DNA of 64,000 bases from Hyalella azteca. Its lineage: Eukaryota; Arthropoda; Malacostraca; Amphipoda; Hyalellidae. Below the pieces are notes generated by a model, which saw nothing but the letters and a program-made list of their open reading frames with translations, did no database searches and was not told the DNA's origin. A program made the position numbers and the translations under genes. The stretch is from assembly GCF_000764305.2 (NCBI RefSeq), contig NW_025944728.1, positions 120,002 to 184,001 of the forward strand. The letters are read 5' to 3'. This document shows, one piece after another, positions 24,401 to 28,999 of the stretch (position 1 is the stretch's first letter; each line of letters begins with the position of its first letter).

Positions 24401-25655
24401 CGGCATCATTTAAATTTCACGGAAATCAATTTTACAATTGATTGATTTTTTTCGATCAATCAATTGAATATTATACAGCCAATGATTTGTATTTCACAGC
24501 CTAACTACGAATATTTTACAGCCTATGATTTGAATTTCACAGCCTAAACATGAATATTTCACAGCCTATTATTTAAATTTCACAGCCTAACTATGAATAT
24601 GTGCGACACTGACCGATGGTGATGATGGCAAGCAGTCGTCGATGTGTCTGGAAGTCTCCCCAGTCGTTGTTCTCGACGGGATAGTCGCGGCGGTAAGACA
24701 CCCATACAGGGCGCTGCGTGCCCCCTGAGTCGCTGACTTTGAGCTGGTTGACGCGGCTGATGCGCTCGTACAGCTGCTGGAACGTCTTGCTCTTGACGCG
24801 CGTGCCTGTGCAATATAACACGCATGAGCATTTATGGCTGCAGGATTGCAGAATATATGGCTGCAGGATTGCAGGATATATGACTGCAGGATTGCAGCTG
24901 CTGGAACGACTTGCTCTTGACGCGCGTGCCTGTGCAATATAACACGCATGATCATTAACGGGCCGCACGTAAACATCTATAACATACACAATAATATATA
25001 CTTTTTATTAGATGTAAGGATTTACTTGTTTACACACGTGCGATCGATGACCAGAGAATTCGTTGATTTATATTATCAGGGGGTGGAACGTCATCTGAAG
25101 GAAAGTTCCACTCACTGATAATATAAATCAACGAATTCTCTGGTCACCGATCGCGCGTGTGTAAATAATATATACATGCATACACATAATACATACATGC
25201 AGTAGAATATTGATATACGAGTATACATAAGCGAGCGAAACAAGAATAGATTTGAAATACATGATAAAGATCAGTGTTATTTTGTTTATTTATTCACTGA
25301 AAGTATTTTCTCGATAACTCAGTGAGTTTTTAGTACCCATCTACTAACCTAATGGTTCAGCGAGCAGAAAAGAAAATAAAACACGATAAAAACAACACGA
25401 AGAAAACAAGAAAAAAATATATCTTCAACAACCATAGTAAGTCAGGATAGCTCATGGTAGTGTAGGGTGGTAGGTACTCACCTAGAGGCGCGACTAGCAC
25501 CAGGACTCCAGGAGGGAGCAGTGGTGGTGCGGGTGGGCCTGGTAGTCAGGGTAGCTCATGGTAGTGTCGGGTGGTAGGTACTCACCTAGAGGTGCGACTA
25601 GCACCAGGAGGGAGCGGTGGTGGTGGGGGTGTGCCTGGTAGTCAGGGTAGCTCAT
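6189..25655 (-). CDS. TRAPPC9: TRAPPC9 gene, coding span (19 exons plus one duplicated exon)
   Basis: Encodes trafficking protein particle complex subunit 9 (Trs120 family), a TRAPPII-specific subunit. TRAPPII tethers vesicles at the Golgi and endosomes and acts as a Rab exchange factor. The assignment rests on colinear similarity of translated exons to remembered human TRAPPC9, for example [66 protein letters not shown] and a shared C-terminal region. Coding exons from the 5' end: 25655-25586, 24805-24614, 23853-22876, 21785-21611, 20293-20030, 19317-19177, 18397-18196, 17208-17027, (16461-16369), 15675-15593, 14598-14456, 14122-14037, 13413-13287, 12376-12164, 11913-11772, 9428-9299, 8954-8834, 7980-7815, 7389-7166, 6497-6189. 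With the exon 3 duplication and exon 5 extra base removed, about 1,280 codons result, versus about 1,150 in human; the excess is a Ser/Asn/Asp-rich insert in exon 3. Breaks in exons 3 and 5 and two missing segments leave open whether this copy is intact. Confidence 0.93.
7166..7389 (-). CDS. TRAPPC9: TRAPPC9 exon 18
   Basis: 224 nt, phase 1 to 0. Encodes [34 protein letters not shown] and [11 protein letters not shown], matching human [28 protein letters not shown] and FQDHQNGVHNY. The DHQNG motif is shared exactly. Acceptor TTGTTGCAG, donor CCTAGG|GTGCGT. Confidence 0.95.
7586..7778. mobile_element. TA-flanked foldback MITE in intron 17
   Basis: A 189-bp near-perfect inverted repeat, starting CCGTCAACTGGGGTAACTT and ending in the complement (..CCCGGTTGACGG), with arms meeting around 7694. 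Internal arms carry repeated GGCCAAAGTCACCCC-like blocks. It is bounded by TA on both sides, the target duplication of Tc1/mariner-type MITEs. It lies between TRAPPC9 exons 17 and 18. Confidence 0.85.
7815..7980 (-). CDS. TRAPPC9: TRAPPC9 exon 17
   Basis: 166 nt, phase 0 to 1. Encodes [20 protein letters not shown] then [20 protein letters not shown] and MLAPITWG, matching human LGICWRIPSL, LEHLQLAPLQWD. Donor TGGG|GTCAGT. The acceptor TCGCACAG is the best phase-compatible site but has a weak pyrimidine tract. Confidence 0.82.
8600..8833 (-). repeat. 72-bp tandem array of exon 16 donor sites
   Basis: Four copies of (TTGCAG|GTGAG) including the real exon 16 donor. Intron-side first bases are at 8833, 8761, 8689 and 8617, exactly 72 bp apart. 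Each unit carries AGCAACCAAGACCATTGGT and a TGATGGTTGAA block. One copy reads TAGCAG instead of TTGCAG. Confidence 0.9.
8834..8954 (-). CDS. TRAPPC9: TRAPPC9 exon 16
   Basis: 121 nt, phase 2 to 0. Encodes [20 protein letters not shown] then [10 protein letters not shown], matching human [20 protein letters not shown] and CQRMAIQV. Donor TTGCAG|GTGAGG, the first of four near-identical donors spaced 72 bp. It joins exon 15 in phase, but about 20 residues conserved in human (around RQCHLLLDVFN) are absent. Confidence 0.9.
9133..9286 (+). mobile_element. Foldback repeat, copy 2 (intron 15)
   Basis: Same family as the copy at 41-222, with ACTCACTGCAGTGAGT and TCGTCGACGA intact. It lies antisense to TRAPPC9, in the intron where about 20 conserved residues are missing. 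Confidence 0.85.
9299..9428 (-). CDS. TRAPPC9: TRAPPC9 exon 15
   Basis: 130 nt, phase 1 to 2. Encodes [20 protein letters not shown] then [20 protein letters not shown], matching human [20 protein letters not shown] and YRNLSLGLHVEVEPS. Acceptor AACTCAG, donor TGAG|GTTAGC. Confidence 0.9.
9970..10768 (+). mobile_element. Decayed non-LTR retrotransposon RT fragment, copy 2 (intron 14)
   Basis: The longest open part encodes [40 protein letters not shown] and [19 protein letters not shown], typical of CR1/jockey-type reverse transcriptase fingers and palm. Motif A has Asn in place of the catalytic Asp; past a frameshift come [15 protein letters not shown], then [15 protein letters not shown] and a degenerate FAHS in place of FADD. 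A poly(A) run precedes it at 9960. It is antisense to TRAPPC9. Confidence 0.85.
10769..11040 (+). other. GC-rich tail fused to RT fragment, copy 2
   Basis: Encodes [20 protein letters not shown], a TGA after SLDR, then [20 protein letters not shown] and [19 protein letters not shown]. About 95% identical by eye to the segment at 1003-1276, closer than the RT parts are to each other. Possible captured host exon; unrecognised. Confidence 0.6.
11433..11752. repeat. About 160-bp tandem duplication beside exon 14
   Basis: Two copies (about 11433-11590 and 11593-11752) of a unit containing ATTGATTTTTACNATCAATA, GATCGCATCGTATTTAATCA and AAATGCGGGAGTTATGG, ending 20 bp from the exon 14 donor. About 93% alike by eye. 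Confidence 0.85.
11772..11913 (-). CDS. TRAPPC9: TRAPPC9 exon 14
   Basis: 142 nt, phase 0 to 1. Encodes [20 protein letters not shown] then [18 protein letters not shown], aligned with human [20 protein letters not shown] and INIKVKLD. Acceptor GCCCTCAG. The donor GTGG|GTTCGT is chosen because it gives the phase exon 15 requires; an alternative AGC|GTGGGT one codon upstream would not. Confidence 0.82.
12164..12376 (-). CDS. TRAPPC9: TRAPPC9 exon 13
   Basis: 213 nt, phase 0 at both ends. Encodes [40 protein letters not shown] and [11 protein letters not shown], matching human [20 protein letters not shown] and following residues. Acceptor GGTACAG, donor CAAG|GTTTGT. The segment for human YHTTVFGVFSDCLL and following residues should precede it but was not found. 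Confidence 0.9.
12468..12880. repeat. About 90-bp tandem array in intron 12
   Basis: About five units with TTTTTCCAGTAGAAATTGAA, AAAGAAACATTCTTATC and GGCCCAGGCATTCGAACTTA. It lies between exon 12 and exon 13, in the interval where a conserved exon is expected but not seen. Confidence 0.85.
12895..13250. repeat. 22-23 bp minisatellite in intron 12
   Basis: About 14 units of ACAAATAATACACAATAGTTTC with small variations, interrupted near 13,150. It starts about 35 bp from the exon 12 donor. Confidence 0.92.
13287..13413 (-). CDS. TRAPPC9: TRAPPC9 exon 12
   Basis: 127 nt, phase 0 to 1. Encodes [20 protein letters not shown], then [17 protein letters not shown], matching human [20 protein letters not shown] and VTLVGVPQTTGTITVNG. 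Acceptor CACTACAG, donor ACTG|GTAATA. Its phase-1 end does not fit the phase-0 start of the next exon I found. Confidence 0.92.
14037..14122 (-). CDS. TRAPPC9: TRAPPC9 exon 11
   Basis: 86 nt, phase 1 to 0. Encodes [20 protein letters not shown] then LPLQLSNI, matching human [20 protein letters not shown] and ELRVEN. Donor ATC|GTGAGT. It begins the beta-sandwich-like C-terminal half. Confidence 0.95.
14456..14598 (-). CDS. TRAPPC9: TRAPPC9 exon 10
   Basis: Encodes [19 protein letters not shown] then [13 protein letters not shown], matching human [20 protein letters not shown] and KSPFIYSPI. Donor TTTCG|GTGAAT, phase 1. The 5' edge is ambiguous: TTTGACAG gives 14598; a stronger CTTTCCAG at 14675 would add an open stretch containing PITLDPFDR but would need a phase-0 donor on exon 9. 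Confidence 0.8.
14759..14797 (-). repeat. Decayed echo of exon 10 acceptor region
   Basis: On the plus strand GACCTGTAAAGTGG..GGCATAAGA parallels GACCTGTCAAATGG..GGCATGAAA at the exon 10 acceptor (14597-14633). A short, degenerate copy. Confidence 0.5.
15593..15675 (-). CDS. TRAPPC9: TRAPPC9 exon 9 (Ser-rich linker)
   Basis: Begins after CCACCCAACAG and encodes [20 protein letters not shown] then VSGSVAYL, a low-complexity linker where human has a non-conserved Gly/Pro-rich stretch. The 3' end is inferred: donor CCT|GTATTA gives 83 nt and phase 2, which fits an exon 10 start at 14598. The donor is weak, so this end is uncertain. Confidence 0.65.
15740..16110. repeat. About 70-bp array in the intron before exon 9
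   Basis: About five units of a block with CATGAGGTATGGGTGTA, ATGCGAACCTGAATACACGG and CATATCTGTACATAGGAT. A shorter version occurs in the duplicated partner at 16.62-16.73 kb. Confidence 0.8.
16369..16461 (-). CDS. TRAPPC9: Extra TRAPPC9 exon 9' made by tandem duplication
   Basis: The first 75 or so bases are identical to exon 9 ([19 protein letters not shown]...), including the same CCCAACAG acceptor. The copy then fuses at GTCGCT to the last codons of exon 8 (TLTQQ) with donor CAG|GTTAGA. The result is 93 nt, phase 0 at both ends, with no stop, so it can be included or skipped between exons 8 and 9 without changing the frame. Two more exon 8-like donors follow at 36-bp spacing, also in frame (MLHTLTQQ). 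Whether it is transcribed is unknown. Confidence 0.6.
17027..17208 (-). CDS. TRAPPC9: TRAPPC9 exon 8
   Basis: 182 nt, phase 1 to 0. Encodes [20 protein letters not shown] then an Ala/Leu-rich helical stretch ending LMLHTLTQQ, aligned with human [22 protein letters not shown] and the following helices. Acceptor GCGTCAG, donor CAGCAG|GTGGGA. Confidence 0.9.
18034..18160 (-). repeat. Decayed echoes of exon 7 donor
   Basis: 18034-18100 parallels the last 60 nt of exon 7, with donor-like ACAGA|GTACGT at 18039. 18114-18151 repeats the intron start after the real donor (GTGCGTTTATTATGTG). Confidence 0.7.
18196..18397 (-). CDS. TRAPPC9: TRAPPC9 exon 7
   Basis: 202 nt, phase 0 to 1. It encodes [30 protein letters not shown] and [18 protein letters not shown], nearly residue for residue with human YSILSELYELIG, RKSAFFKRVAAMQCV and CYKLLLETLPGYSLSLDP. 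Donor CAAA|GTGCGT. Decayed copies of both ends sit in the flanking introns. Confidence 0.95.
18500..18720 (-). repeat. Decayed echoes of exon 7 acceptor
   Basis: Two copies of the first 50 or so nt of exon 7 with flanking intron: one near 18,505-18,590 (AG lost), one near 18,670-18,720 with CTCAG kept. Identity is roughly 70-80% by eye. Confidence 0.65.
19177..19317 (-). CDS. TRAPPC9: TRAPPC9 exon 6
   Basis: 141 nt, phase 0 at both ends. It encodes [20 protein letters not shown], then [20 protein letters not shown], matching human [20 protein letters not shown] and [21 protein letters not shown]. Acceptor TTTCAG, donor AAAAG|GTTCAA. Two clear echoes and two decayed echoes of its 5' edge lie in intron 5. 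Confidence 0.93.
19318..19700 (-). repeat. Echoes of exon 6 acceptor
   Basis: TTCAG|TACCGCAACGCCGGC is copied at boundary 19431 and 19584, with weaker remnants near 19,630 and 19,685. Between the real site and the first echo is an 18-24 bp ATAGAATATACTGAAAT array. Confidence 0.85.
20030..20293 (-). CDS. TRAPPC9: TRAPPC9 exon 5 with one extra base and an AT donor
   Basis: Encodes [19 protein letters not shown] (human ALEGLCSASVIYHYPG), a Leu/Ser/Pro-rich stretch, then HCLSPDN and an in-frame TGA. One base off, the reading resumes as [18 protein letters not shown], matching human IIDKYKEAISYYSK. The exon is 264 nt, exactly one more than the flanking phases need, so a single extra base near 20,080 explains the break. 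The homology-defined 3' end is AAG|ATGAGT, which looks like a GTGAGT donor with +1 G changed to A. No alternative GT restores the frame. It could be sequencing error, polymorphism, a rare AT-AG intron or loss of function. Confidence 0.85.
20404..20760 (-). repeat. Echo of exon 5 acceptor and its intron flank
   Basis: The first 65 nt of exon 5 plus acceptor recur with boundary at 20560, followed by the same TTACATGCATATTTT and CCGAGNAGTTTGGCAT blocks that follow the real exon. A partial copy has its boundary at 20417. Confidence 0.85.
21611..21785 (-). CDS. TRAPPC9: TRAPPC9 exon 4
   Basis: 175 nt, phase 0 in and phase 1 out. It encodes [20 protein letters not shown], then [20 protein letters not shown] and ASNDWLWLA, matching human [20 protein letters not shown] and HVGDLCLQAGM. 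The helical-repeat (TPR-like) region starts here. Acceptor CCCAG; donor GCAG|GTTAGT. Three further copies of this acceptor lie upstream in intron 3. Confidence 0.93.
21786..22230 (-). repeat. Four-copy array of exon 4 acceptor
   Basis: The acceptor plus first 45-70 nt of exon 4 recur with boundaries at 21926, 22040 and 22163 (real site 21785). Each keeps CCAG|GACATGG and is followed by the same 70 nt of intron (CCATTAATGATAAGAATTG). Confidence 0.92.
22876..23853 (-). CDS. TRAPPC9: TRAPPC9 exon 3 with a 109-bp frameshifting duplication
   Basis: The acceptor TGTGCAG gives the join [12 protein letters not shown]. The exon then encodes [15 protein letters not shown] (human YGSTLYDSRLFVFGL), followed by about 190 residues rich in Ser, Asn, Asp and Thr that human TRAPPC9 lacks, then [20 protein letters not shown] and [11 protein letters not shown], ending APFERK before GTAAAT. 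As given the exon is 978 nt and out of frame. Removing one copy of a 109-bp direct repeat (22970-23187) leaves 869 nt, which restores both phases exactly. The two repeat copies differ at only a couple of positions, so the event is recent or an assembly artefact. The low-complexity insert probably forms a disordered loop (inference). Confidence 0.88.
22970..23187 (-). repeat. 109-bp tandem duplication inside exon 3
   Basis: Two copies, offset 109 bp at two independent anchors, with only a couple of differences. It shifts the frame of TRAPPC9 after LHEFIS. Confidence 0.92.
24385..24600. repeat. TTTCACAGCCTA array beside exon 2 donor
   Basis: About six loose units of AATTTCACAGCCTAACTATG in intron 2, ending about 10 bp from the exon 2 donor. 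Confidence 0.75.
24614..24805 (-). CDS. TRAPPC9: TRAPPC9 exon 2
   Basis: Begins after TTGCACAG and ends before GTCAGT, phases 1 and 1, 192 nt. It encodes [15 protein letters not shown], then [20 protein letters not shown], matching the human N-terminal block around [16 protein letters not shown]. This is one of the most conserved parts of the Trs120 family. Confidence 0.93.
24838..24962 (-). repeat. Echo of exon 2 acceptor
   Basis: The first 40 nt of exon 2 with its TTGCACAG acceptor recur at boundary 24929, 124 bp from the real one. Between them is a GCTGCAGGATTGCAG microarray. Confidence 0.9.
25029..25164. mobile_element. Long inverted repeat in intron 1
   Basis: Arms of about 55-60 bp (TTTACACACG.., CCAGAGAATTCGTTGATTTA) pair with their complement around a 15-nt loop near 25,097. 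Near-perfect, few mismatches near the outer end. No clear target duplication, so a foldback element or a palindromic rearrangement. Confidence 0.8.
25441..25560 (-). repeat. Second, frameshifted copy of exon 1
   Basis: A tandem copy of the coding part of exon 1 with its own ATG at 25559 ([21 protein letters not shown] then stop) and donor at 25481. It carries an 8-bp insertion that breaks the frame. A partial third start (GATAGCTCATGG) lies at 25448. Confidence 0.88.
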
Positions 25656-25753
25656 GGTAGTGTCGGGTGGAGGGCTTGATAGGATGACACTCACGCTCGA
25701 CCTCATCGGGACAACCGCGCTCGGGGGGCCGCGCTAACGCACCCCGCCGCCCA
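25586..25753 (-). CDS. TRAPPC9: TRAPPC9 exon 1 (5'UTR end and start codon)
   Basis: The start ATG is at 25655-25653. The peptide opens [20 protein letters not shown] and aligns with human [20 protein letters not shown], which fixes the start. An in-frame upstream ATG at 25706 exists but is not supported by homology. A candidate acceptor (TTCCAG) places the 5' edge of this partly untranslated exon at 25753, so at least one noncoding upstream exon is likely; I could not locate it. The donor is CTAG|GTGAG, with the intron starting at 25585, phase 1. A second, frameshifted copy follows downstream. Confidence 0.85.
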
Positions 25754-25990
25754 CTGGAATATCGACCATAGACGTTACAAAACTTATGATGGAACTTATG
25801 ATGGAACTGATGATAGAACTTATGATGGAACTTATGATTCATATACCGGTACCGTATAATAATAATTATAAAGTTATCTCACTTTATGATTAATCTGCAC
25901 TAACCGTCGCCCACTGGAATATCGACTATAGACGTTATAAAACTTATGATTCATATACACGAGATAACTTTATGATTAATCTGCACCAAA
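25754..25990 (-). repeat. Echo of the 5'UTR acceptor
   Basis: The CCACTGGAATATCGACNATAGACGTTA region (plus strand) at 25751 recurs at 25911, 160 bp away, with following ACTTATGATTCATATAC. A GATGGAACTTATGAT microarray lies between. Confidence 0.8.
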
Positions 25991-28780
25991 CATAAAAGTT
26001 ACACCACAAATTGTAAGATACTCACGGCATAGAATAATTATAGTATAAGTACACCATAAACAAACGAAATAAATTCAATCAATGGAAGTAATACACTATT
26101 TATTTGCTAAATAAATACGGTTAATGGAAATATTACACGATAAATATAATAACTACACCCGGATTGTCTACAGAACTCATGATCAGAAATTTTTTGCTAC
26201 CAAAATCGAAGATTTTCAATTCGTTATGATTTACATAGAAAAGAGTGCTTACACTTTCTAGTTATGGTCAACAATATATATCTTTCGGTATAATATTTTC
26301 CTTACGCAATATAACAACGGTTAATTCCGTTAAATTTGTCTTCGTGTCTTTACACACAAACACGAAAATATTCATCATTAAAATAAAAATATTTCTCGAT
26401 ATTGGTGTCAGTGTTTATGCAGTGGTGTAATGTCACGACGCACCTTTTGAAACAGTAATTCATGAGGTTAAAACGAACTAAATTATGAGTGTTTATCGCA
26501 ATATAGGCGTCTGCAAAGCTTACAATAAAAACATTCTTAAATATTAATTCAACAACTGATTGGAAAAATTGCAATAATAAACTAATGCTGACGTTTAGAA
26601 TTAGAAATTTAGTCGAATCATTAGCCCCCCAAAAAATGATAAGTTCACGATAGAAAACGATTACGACAAAAAAATTCTCATTTATACAACAAAAAACAGT
26701 AAAACCCGAGTATAGCAATTTTCGAAGCACATGCACCTGCATTTCATTTTTAAAATGCGTTCAAGACCTACGCAAGAGATTGATTGCATAGAATGTCTAC
26801 AAAAACTGCGATTCAAGAAAAGTTTGATGGCGCGAGCAATGAAACATCTTGATAACCTGGATCCTGAATCGCGTAGCACATTCGTCATGTTAGAATGCAA
26901 TGGCTCGTCTTGCGATTGCGAGGCAGAAGGCAGGGCGGATGTTAGGGAAAGCTATAAATCAGATGCCAGGCTGCTGATATGCTCACGTCCCAAGCCCCGA
27001 GAACACAAAGTGAAACCTGCAGTACAAGCCAGCTTTTTTTAGAAGACGAAATTATTCTTAGCGCGATTTGAGTTTTCGATCTACCGTAGAGTAGATAGTG
27101 TAACCTGTCAATACTTTTAAAACTCGACCGCGTCACTTTTATCGGCGATATTTTCAAGGCAATATTTGAAGGTAAAAAGCCACTTTTACTGACACTATAC
27201 TAATGAGATGTCCTTGCTTGGGAAAGCCACTTAAATTGACAGTATCTTTTAAAATACTTTAACAACCGGTCCTTAAGTTAATTATAAATATAAATAAATA
27301 ATATAATTATAAATATAGTAAATAAACAAATTTCATTTACCTAAATCTTTAAAAATTAGGCGGTAACTCGTACAGAATCATCTCCAACTGAGTTTCAGTT
27401 ACTTCAATTTTGATCACTGTACTTCCTACACTTGAATACAACAAAATGATGAACACCCCAAGTGCCACCACTAAAACCTAATCATGCACCGAAACTCTGA
27501 ATAGTTTTGTCGGAGGGCCTTGAATTACCAGAATTGTTTCAAAGATCGTAAAACAAAATAATGTCAGTGGGTCGATGTGAAAAATATCACATCAATTATC
27601 ATTGGAATATATACTTGAATCAAAATTGGGCAGCATAGTAAGAAAAATAACAGTAAAAATGAATTTTAAAGCCACAAATTTGATGATTAAGACGAGTTTT
27701 CGTACATCTGAGAGACCACAGACTTCAACAGCAGCAAGGATAGATATATTAGCATCACCAACAATAGTAGTACCGTAGTATAGCAGCATAAGAAGTAGTA
27801 ACGGCATCAGAAACGTCACAAACAGTAGCATCAGGAGAAGACAGCATCACAAGCAGTTCCTGCAGCATCGGTACCAGCATCAGTGCCAACTTAAGCATCA
27901 TCAGTACCAGCAGCACCACGCGTAAGGTTCACGCAGGGCTCACGCTGATAGCAGTAGGGGTCGGGCGGCTGTCACCCCTCTGAAGGGTTCTCAAGGTTTT
28001 GACAGTTACAGCGCACGACTTATCCTGTAATGTCTCAGTAAAGGTGGCGCCGTGGGAACAACCTTTACCGGCAAATAAATAACATACGACAACATTAAAG
28101 TCATAAAGGCTGCACTCCATTAAACACAAACTGGGCAATAGAAGGTTAAACAACTAAGATACCAGCTGAAAAAGGTAAAATGCAGATTTTTCATCTTCTG
28201 ACATGAAACTTTGAATCGTTGGAACACTTTAATAACGCTTGCCTTGTCATCCACTGATTAAATAACATATTCCATTTATTTGAGCACGCGCCAAAGTCTT
28301 AACTCATTAACGTCACGTAAACCATGAATATTTTAATTCAGGCGGAGGCGTACTAGCCAACAGACTTTCTGTAGGCCAACTTGATTTTGAGTTGGCAAAC
28401 CAGGAAGCAGAGCCGTCAAACAATATTGAGGTGACGCGTAATTAAAAAAAAGTTTAATTTTGACCCTAATGATGAATGACTACTAGATTTAACAGGACAC
28501 AATCACTTCCGGACATCTGATCCACTGACAGCGAAGTAGCGACTTCAGTGCAATTTCGGAAAAGTTCATCATACGACGCGATCATTTTCAAGTGTACATT
28601 AACGGAGAGTCGTGTAACCCTCATTATTTTGAGAATTATTAAATAAATACATAGATAATGTTTATTTCTATTCTGAAAAGTGCTTGACTAAGAGTTTGGC
28701 ATACTGGTAATTATATTCGGGAATCCAACCCCCGCAATACGACGATACGCGAAGCGCGTGCCCAGAAAAATGAATACCCG
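25990..28780. other. Region upstream of TRAPPC9, no clear gene
   Basis: AT-rich. A plus-strand ORF at 26731-27042 (MRSRPTQEIDCIECLQKL..SSCDCEAEG..) is locally GC-richer and has a few cysteines, but I see no known domain, splice signals or codon pattern that would make it a gene. AGCATCA-rich microsatellite near 27,820-27,920. The TRAPPC9 promoter and upstream noncoding exon may be here, unlocated. Confidence 0.4.
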
Positions 28781-28782
28781 GA

Positions 28783-28965
28783 GTGATAATGATGAAAAAT
28801 AGAGCGTTGTATTGTGAAACACGGAGCGTTGTAATGGTGAAATACGGAGCGTTGTAATGGTGAAATACAAAGCGTTGTAATGGTGAAACACGAAGCGTTG
28901 TAATGGTGAAATACGGAGCGTTGTAATGGTGAATCACGGCGCCTTGTAATGGTGAAACACTACTA
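28783..28965. repeat. 22-bp minisatellite
   Basis: About eight units of GAGCGTTGTAATGGTGAAATAC with CAC/TAC and A/G variation. Confidence 0.92.
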
Positions 28966-28999
28966 CGTGTAGTAATGATGAAACGCTTTGCGCATTGTT

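Noticed and set aside
26731..27042. 103-aa ORF with several cysteines upstream of TRAPPC9
   Set aside because: No recognised domain, no promoter or splice context; overlapped by another open frame. Mentioned in a region entry only.
28783..28965. CRISPR-like regular repeats
   Set aside because: Units are contiguous without spacers and the DNA is animal nuclear; it is a minisatellite. The same applies to 12.9-13.25 kb.
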